Shown: positions 58,830-64,000 of the stretch, piece by piece
Numbering within the stretch: the stretch's first letter is position 1
How the letters are laid out: each line of letters starts with the position of its first letter
Assembly (NCBI GenBank): GCA_910587455.1
Contig: CAJULK010000002.1
Span: 1-64,000, forward strand
DNA from: an uncultured Christensenellaceae bacterium
Lineage (GTDB): Bacteria > Bacillota > Clostridia > Christensenellales > Pumilibacteraceae
DNA: 64,000 bases
Direction: 5' to 3'
The notes under the pieces: generated by a model
Databases searched by the model: none
Seen by the model: the letters and a program-made list of their open reading frames with translations, nothing else
Told to the model about the DNA's origin: nothing
Made by a program: the position numbers and the translations under genes

Positions 58830-59621
58830 ATGGAAACCAATTTCGATAAAAACGGCGGTGTGATCACCGAAGTCAACCTCAAACCCGACGTCTACACGTA
58901 CGTACCAAACGAGTATGTGACCGTCCCAACCGCGCCGTCCGTGGAAACGGAAAGCGCCGAAGAGTTCGTCACTGCACCCGAAGAATTCACTACGGGTTCG
59001 GATACGGAATCTTCGGAGGAGTTTTCCGCGCCCGAAAACGAACTTGCCGCCACTGCCGACGAATACAATAATTTCGACGAAGCGTACGGCAAAGACGACG
59101 TTTACGAAGCCGAATACTATCAAAACTCGATCGAAAACAGCGATTACGACACGGAAGCCGCCGACGATTTCGAAGTGTCAGAAAATTCGTACGATACCGA
59201 ATCCGGCGAAGATTACGGCATGCCCGACAATGCGTACGGCACGGAATCGAGCGAGGACTACAACGTTTCGGACAGCTACGACGGAAGCGACGAAACCGCC
59301 GCGACGTGCAACGAATTTTACAACGGCGACACGACGGAAGCGCAACGCCGCTGCGCGCTCGACGATTACGAGATAATTTCTGACGTGCTCGGATGCGAGA
59401 AACAGCTCGTAAAACTTTATTCTACAGCGCTCTGCGAGGCAGCCGAAGAGCCGTTTCGCGATATAATCCGCGAAAACCTGACCGAATGTGCCGCCGATCA
59501 GTTCAAGACGTTCGAATATATGAACAAGAACGGCATGTACGAAACCGAACAGGCGCCGCAAGAGCAGATCGCAAAGACAAAAGAACAGTTCGGTCCGCTT
59601 TGCGATTGCCACAACGACTGA
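58830..59621 (+). CDS. Spore coat F-like protein with acidic disordered N-terminus
   Basis: A 263-residue protein in two parts. Residues 1-160 are disordered and rich in E, D, S, T and Y, with loose repeats such as SYDTESGEDY and AYGTESSEDY. Residues 170-263 match the Coat F domain: YEIISDVLGCEKQLVKLYS, then a long helix and FEYMNKNGMYETEQAPQEQI followed by KTKEQFG. CotF family proteins sit in the spore coat. The start at 58830 follows AAGGGGG. Together with yqfC/yqfD it suggests the organism sporulates. Confidence 0.75.
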   Translation: METNFDKNGGVITEVNLKPDVYTYVPNEYVTVPTAPSVETESAEEFVTAPEEFTTGSDTESSEEFSAPENELAATADEYNNFDEAYGKDDVYEAEYYQNSIENSDYDTEAADDFEVSENSYDTESGEDYGMPDNAYGTESSEDYNVSDSYDGSDETAATCNEFYNGDTTEAQRRCALDDYEIISDVLGCEKQLVKLYSTALCEAAEEPFRDIIRENLTECAADQFKTFEYMNKNGMYETEQAPQEQIAKTKEQFGPLCDCHND

Positions 59622-59641
59622 AACCGAAAATCATCGCACCG

Positions 59642-59681
59642 AAAAACACGCGGAAAGATTAACTCTCGCCGCGTGTTTTTT
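59642..59681 (+). terminator. Intrinsic terminator of the coat F-like operon
   Basis: Arms AAAACACGCGG and CCGCGTGTTTT pair around a 15-nt loop with a T run following. It may also serve the converging phosphoribosyltransferase gene. Confidence 0.87.
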
Positions 59682-59694
59682 ATTGCGGTTGCGC

Positions 59695-60237
59695 TCAAAG
59701 GAGCGGTATCGCCGCAAGATATTCGATATTAGGTCTGTCCTTGGCGTCGCCTTCGGCGAGCACGAAAGCACGGCATATAACGCTTCCGCCCGCCGTCGCA
59801 ACAAGCTGCTCGAGCGCCGCATTGGCTGCGCCGGTGCTGATAACGTCGTCTATTATAGCGACATTTTTACCCTTTACAAGCTCCACGTCGTGAGCGGAAA
59901 GATACAGCCGCTGAACTTCGCCGGTGGTTATAGTTTTGGCGTCTACGGAAATTCCGTCCTGCATATACAGCTTTTTTGTCTTACGCGCAACGGCGTACAG
60001 CTTGTGTCCGAGCTCGCGAGCAACACAATGCGTGAGCTGCAAACCTTTGCTCTCGGCAGTGATCAACACGTCGGGATTATATTTTTCGAGACGCTTGGCT
60101 ATGTGCTTTGCACAGTGTTCGGTAAGTTCGACATTCCCGTGAAGATTGAAAAAACAAATGTTTACGCAAGACGGCAACGGGATTATAGGCAATTTCTCCG
60201 TTCTGCCGCATATATCGAGTTCATAATACTTATCCAT
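59695..60237 (-). CDS. Adenine phosphoribosyltransferase-like protein
   Basis: A 180-residue type I phosphoribosyltransferase. The PRPP-binding motif is VAIIDDVISTGAANAALEQL near residues 125-144, preceded by DVLITAESKGLQLTHCVARELGH, a pattern found in Apt-like proteins. It would make AMP from adenine or a related nucleotide from a related base. The sequence is more divergent than standard Apt. It lies 21 bases after the giant surface-protein gene, behind AGGTGA, with no terminator between. Confidence 0.78.
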   Translation of the reverse strand: MDKYYELDICGRTEKLPIIPLPSCVNICFFNLHGNVELTEHCAKHIAKRLEKYNPDVLITAESKGLQLTHCVARELGHKLYAVARKTKKLYMQDGISVDAKTITTGEVQRLYLSAHDVELVKGKNVAIIDDVISTGAANAALEQLVATAGGSVICRAFVLAEGDAKDRPNIEYLAAIPLL

Positions 60238-60258
60238 GATCTATCACCTGTAAATGTT

Positions 60259-61599
60259 TTATTCGGCAACTTCGACGTCGGACTTCCATTGCGCGTAAAG
60301 CGTCCGCCCATCCGAAACGGTCTCCACTTTGTCTCCGCCCGCGGCTTGAGTGTACCATCCGTCAAACGTATATCCGTCGCGCTCTGGCGTGCCGAAAACC
60401 GAAGTAGAAGTACCGTGCTCAATGTCCGTTTTGGTTTCGCTTGCCGTTACGCCGTCGCAGTATTCGAGCGTAACGCTGTACGTTTTTACGGTCCAACGCG
60501 CATACAGATTGTGCGGCGCTTCGTCGGTGACAAGCGTATCGGCAGTGACCTGCGTTCCGCCTGTTTTTTGGGTATACCATCCGTCGAACGTATAACCGAC
60601 AACCGCGTCGGGCGCCTTAAAGTCTACACATTCGCCGTATGCCGAACCGTACGTAACGGTTATTATGCCGTTGCCGCCGTTCATGTCGATATCATTTAGA
60701 ATAACGACTATCTTCTTAGCTGCGAACTTCGCGGTAAGCTCATGCGCCGATTTTTCGGTCACTTTCGACGAGCTTGTCACAAGCGTGTCGCCGTTGTACC
60801 AACCGATAAATTCATATCCCGATTTGACGGGGTCGGAAACGCTTGCAAGCGCCGAATACGTCTCGCCGTATACTACATGGATCGTCTCGGATCTTGCATC
60901 GCCTATCACGAGCGTTACATCGTATTCGAGACGCACGGGTTCATAATGCGCGTAAATCACGTGATCTGCCGCAATTTCCACGGCAGTCGCCGCGTTGACC
61001 TCATCGCCGCCTACGGGACGGGTGAACCACCCGATAAACTTATACCCCGCCGCCGGCGTCGCACTCGGAATATCTCCGTAAACGCCGCCGAACGTCACTT
61101 CATAAACATCGTCGTCAATACTGCCGCCGTTGGCTTCCAAAGTCACAACATATTTGTCTGCCGTCCATTCGGCAACAAGCGTTTGCGCAGCAGTGATCTT
61201 GACTACTGTTTTATCGGTAACGACGTCGCCCGTTACGTCAGCATTATGCCATGCGACAAACGTATATCCCGTTCTCACAGGTACGGGAAGTTCGCCGTAA
61301 GCGCTGTCGTAGGTAACTCGGATATCAGATACCGCTTCGCCGCCTGCGGCATCGAACATGACGGTATATTCGTTTGCCGACCAATGCGCGTACAAAACGT
61401 GATCGGTAGGAATACTTACTATAGCCGTGCCGACTACTCGCTCACCGCCGTCCCTTTCCGTAAACCAACCGTCGAACGTATATCCGTCGCGCACCGCGTC
61501 GGTAAAGTTAACCGTGCCGTATGCGTAACCGAAACTGGCGGAAAATGCGGGATGTGAGGACGATCCGCCGTTGACGTCAAACGAAACATTTATCGTATT
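60259..61599 (-). repeat. Six tandem Listeria-Bacteroides (Flg_new) repeats
   Basis: The C-terminal 446 residues of the surface protein consist of six repeats of 72-77 residues. Each has 'V.F..NGG', 'V.YG..YG', 'GY.F.GWYT..GG' and 'LYA.W'. The units differ in sequence, so they are not recent duplications. Such repeats are found in bacterial adhesins. Confidence 0.9.
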
Positions 61600-64000
61600 G
61601 GCGACTTTTACGGAGTACGTAACGGACGAGTCGCAGTAATCCCCGCCGACAGCCGCGTTATACGTGCGAAGACGCACAGAGAAAGTATAATCGCCTACGT
61701 TTATAGCATTCTTGAATCTGAACACGATATTCACGGTGCTCGCCGCAGGTCTTGTTCCGCCGCTCGTCAAGTCGATCGAAACGCCGTTTCCGCTCGGCGT
61801 CACGCTTGCGCCGTTGACCGTTACTTCGGAAAGCATAGCGGACAGATCGGACGAACCGATAATATCCATACTGTGTGCATACTTGTAAACGCTGTTCGAT
61901 GTCAGCACCGAAGTATGGCTTCCTCCGTCGCTTTGCTTGACTGCGAACTCGGTAACGTCTGCTGCATACACGTCCGAAACGGATGCGAGAATGTTCACGT
62001 CGAACGTGTACGAAAGCGCAGCCCCCTCGGCTTTAAGGGTCACTTTGACGCCTTTTACACTGACCGCAAACGACGAGTCGGCTGCGGAAATTACCACGCT
62101 GTTTCCGCCGACTGCAACGTCGAGACTTCCGGAAGCGCCCGTTACGGTAATATCGGACAGCGAAAGTCCGTGTTTTTCGGCAAATACAAGCACTGCCGTT
62201 TTGCCTGCGCCGAGCGTAAGCGTGCTTCCGTTTGCAAAGTCGGAACCGTCGCAAACCGCCGTAAGTTCGGGCGTAATTTCGTCTACCGTTATTTTACCTA
62301 CGATGTAATAAACCGCACCGTTATTGAGCGTAACCGTGAGCGCTACGGGGATCTCGGATATATTATTGACGCCGCCTGCAACATTGGCGTTCCGATCTAC
62401 CGTTATCGCAGGCGCAGCCGTACCGTTACCCGAAATCGCAGCGAACGCCGAATTATCGAGTATGTTCACTTCTATATTGTTTATAGCGGATATGCTCGTA
62501 ACGGACGACGGTATCATGCCCGCAACGCCGACTGCGCCGTAACCGTTTCCGTTCCAATTCGCAGAAACGCTTAAGGAGCTGACATCGGAATACAGGCGAA
62601 TATTCACCGTGCAGACGAGCTTGGTTCCCGCATACTCGCCCGCTGACAGTGTGACCGTGGCGTCGAGTTCGACGGTTACGGAACTCGAGAAGTTCTTTTT
62701 AAGCGTCAACACGCTACCGCTTACCGAAACACCCTCGACCGAGTTCTTCATGGCGTACTCTACGGAATACCCGTCGTTTTCGAGTATGACGCCGTCGCCG
62801 CTTGCGAAGTAAGGTTTTACAGCCGACTTAATGTCGTATGCTCCCGCGATACCGTTTACAGAATATCCGACGACAGCGTTCGCCTTTGAAGGAACAATCG
62901 TAACGGCAAGCGCATCCGATTCGTATTCGACGCCGAATAGCGTCACTTTATATTTGACTGTAAGTTTACCGCCCGCATGCGCCGCATTGATATTATTTAC
63001 GGTCAAGTTGCTGCCGCTTACGGTATACACATTTGACGCAAGTCCGCTGCTCGGAGTGAATGTAAACGCCGAGGGCGTTCCCGTAGACAGCGAAACATAA
63101 TTCGAAACGTCAATGCCGTCGCCTACGCCGAGCTTCGTATCCGTGATATTCCACGTAACGCTCGGCACGACCACGTCGAATGTTTTATCGATTGTATAGA
63201 TCGCTCCGTCGAATACGCCGCCTTCCACTCTGCATGTCGAACGCAGAGTTATCACGCTCTCCGATTTTTGCGTGCCGGCAGTAAGCTCGTGACCGCTTAC
63301 TCGGCCGTTGCCGGACAGGACTTGATACTCTACCTCGAACGATCCCTTGAATCCCGTGCCATCGACAATGTTGGTATGCACTTCGGTCGATTCGCCGGGT
63401 ATAAGCGTCGTCTTGCCCGCCGAAAGCGCAAACTGCGGCGCGGTTGCCGTGAGCTTGAGCGAACGGCTTTCCGTAACGAACTGTCTGCCGGCAACGTCCA
63501 CGACCGCGCGGACAACAAGTTCCGTAGGCTTTTTGGCGGTAATAATAACCTCATTGCCCGCAACAGTCTGTTCCACATCGCCTATAACGTCGTATTTGAC
63601 GACCGAAACAGGCACGTTTTCGTTATCGGACGAAACAGCGAATTTGAATTTATACGGCGTAGTATCGTAATCTATCGCATAAGACGTTACCGAAGCGGCT
63701 ACATCGGTATAGCTGTGTCCGCCGTTTGAAGAAGCCGAAAGGTTTACAGCGATATTTACCGCGCCTGCGGAGAACGTATAGCTCTTTTCTGCCGATCTGT
63801 ATGTCTTGCCGTATACTGTTGCCGTAACGGTAAATTTAAGCGTTCCGCGTACCGCGCCGAATCCGAACGTCACGACGTTTCCGGAAGAAGTAACGCTCGC
63901 AATAGCGTCGGAGTTGTCACATTCTATCGAATACGCCCAATCGCTCGCAATATACCACGAATCCGTAGGCACGGTTATTTCCGCAGTGTACTTTTCATTC
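60259..64000 (-). CDS. Giant repeat-rich surface protein, 5' part outside window
   Basis: At least 1,246 residues; the frame is open through base 64000, so the true start and any signal peptide are outside. The visible N-terminal 800 residues are beta-rich, Ig-like modules, with phrases such as VTVELDATVTLSAG and LTAEGA-type strands repeating roughly every 90-100 residues. Six Listeria-Bacteroides repeats follow to the C-terminus. No LPXTG motif, no C-terminal membrane helix and no catalytic domain are seen, so anchoring must be N-terminal or non-covalent. It is probably an adhesin or cell-wall-associated protein. It is followed by the phosphoribosyltransferase gene. Confidence 0.85.
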   Translation of the reverse strand, partial: NEKYTAEITVPTDSWYIASDWAYSIECDNSDAIASVTSSGNVVTFGFGAVRGTLKFTVTATVYGKTYRSAEKSYTFSAGAVNIAVNLSASSNGGHSYTDVAASVTSYAIDYDTTPYKFKFAVSSDNENVPVSVVKYDVIGDVEQTVAGNEVIITAKKPTELVVRAVVDVAGRQFVTESRSLKLTATAPQFALSAGKTTLIPGESTEVHTNIVDGTGFKGSFEVEYQVLSGNGRVSGHELTAGTQKSESVITLRSTCRVEGGVFDGAIYTIDKTFDVVVPSVTWNITDTKLGVGDGIDVSNYVSLSTGTPSAFTFTPSSGLASNVYTVSGSNLTVNNINAAHAGGKLTVKYKVTLFGVEYESDALAVTIVPSKANAVVGYSVNGIAGAYDIKSAVKPYFASGDGVILENDGYSVEYAMKNSVEGVSVSGSVLTLKKNFSSSVTVELDATVTLSAGEYAGTKLVCTVNIRLYSDVSSLSVSANWNGNGYGAVGVAGMIPSSVTSISAINNIEVNILDNSAFAAISGNGTAAPAITVDRNANVAGGVNNISEIPVALTVTLNNGAVYYIVGKITVDEITPELTAVCDGSDFANGSTLTLGAGKTAVLVFAEKHGLSLSDITVTGASGSLDVAVGGNSVVISAADSSFAVSVKGVKVTLKAEGAALSYTFDVNILASVSDVYAADVTEFAVKQSDGGSHTSVLTSNSVYKYAHSMDIIGSSDLSAMLSEVTVNGASVTPSGNGVSIDLTSGGTRPAASTVNIVFRFKNAINVGDYTFSVRLRTYNAAVGGDYCDSSVTYSVKVANTINVSFDVNGGSSSHPAFSASFGYAYGTVNFTDAVRDGYTFDGWFTERDGGERVVGTAIVSIPTDHVLYAHWSANEYTVMFDAAGGEAVSDIRVTYDSAYGELPVPVRTGYTFVAWHNADVTGDVVTDKTVVKITAAQTLVAEWTADKYVVTLEANGGSIDDDVYEVTFGGVYGDIPSATPAAGYKFIGWFTRPVGGDEVNAATAVEIAADHVIYAHYEPVRLEYDVTLVIGDARSETIHVVYGETYSALASVSDPVKSGYEFIGWYNGDTLVTSSSKVTEKSAHELTAKFAAKKIVVILNDIDMNGGNGIITVTYGSAYGECVDFKAPDAVVGYTFDGWYTQKTGGTQVTADTLVTDEAPHNLYARWTVKTYSVTLEYCDGVTASETKTDIEHGTSTSVFGTPERDGYTFDGWYTQAAGGDKVETVSDGRTLYAQWKSDVEVAE

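Noticed and set aside
1..64000. CRISPR array, rRNA, prophage or secondary metabolite cluster
   Set aside because: No regularly spaced direct repeats, rRNA signatures, phage genes or biosynthetic megasynthases were seen.

Overview
The window looks like a chromosomal segment of an uncultured, probably spore-forming member of the Bacillota (class Clostridia or a close relative). This rests on gene order and family types, not on a database search. The markers are the yqfC-yqfD-phoH-pgpH-ybeY-era-yqzL-recO block, dnaG-rpoD-trmK, rplU-prp-rpmA with an N-terminally extended bL27, cdaA, an EndoA-type MazF, and a spore coat F-like pair behind a forespore-type promoter. Most genes lie on the minus strand. 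No rRNA, tRNA, CRISPR array, prophage or insertion sequence was found. Many promoters fit a housekeeping consensus (TTGA-type -35, 17-bp spacer, TATAAT).

Layout. 1-1533: a queuosine precursor operon (queD, queE, folE, the last cut by the window edge) behind a promoter, a preQ1-I riboswitch-like aptamer and an intrinsic terminator. 1804-9051: a housekeeping run read leftward (dgt, dnaG, rpoD, trmK, a zinc-ribbon coiled-coil protein, galU, an amidohydrolase-like gene). 9050-11827: ppdK with its own promoter and terminator. 11923-18269: yqfC, yqfD, phoH, a shortened pgpH, a fused ybeY-era gene, a 35-codon yqzL-like gene and recO. 18342-20818: nfeD-like, ogg, and the rplU-prp-rpmA operon with an L21-type leader. 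20891-24488: cdaA, a 48-codon remnant of cdaR, a DUF1015 gene and lysC. 24595-29872: a lysine-rich membrane protein, holA with two membrane or envelope genes, and a YetF/DUF4363 pair. 29919-37077: uvrB-uvrA, then pfkB overlapping dinB. 37199-53898: a glycan-use locus (LacI regulator, three GH43 enzymes, a GH36 alpha-galactosidase, an SGNH esterase-like lipoprotein, a very large Ig-like/lectin-like lipoprotein and a complete sugar ABC transporter with its own ATPase). 53995-64000: a SecB-like gene, a mazEF pair, nnrDE, a P1-family peptidase, recX, a coat F-like pair, a phosphoribosyltransferase and the 3' part of a giant repeat-rich surface protein.

How the genes work together. The glycan locus reads as one system for arabinose- and galactose-containing plant polysaccharides. 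Lipid-anchored GH43 enzymes would cut outside the cell, the binding protein and permeases would import oligosaccharides, and the cytoplasmic GH43 and GH36 would finish them. A paired palindrome overlaps the promoter of the first gene and is a likely operator.

The most notable features are architectural reductions and fusions. YbeY and Era are one protein. Two c-di-AMP proteins, PgpH and CdaR, both lack their extracytoplasmic domains. Two enzyme-like proteins (amidohydrolase-like, M28-like) appear to have lost metal ligands. holA and recX seem to be transcribed as leaderless mRNAs from nearly identical promoters. All functions come from reading the sequence by eye; no alignment or structure prediction was run.
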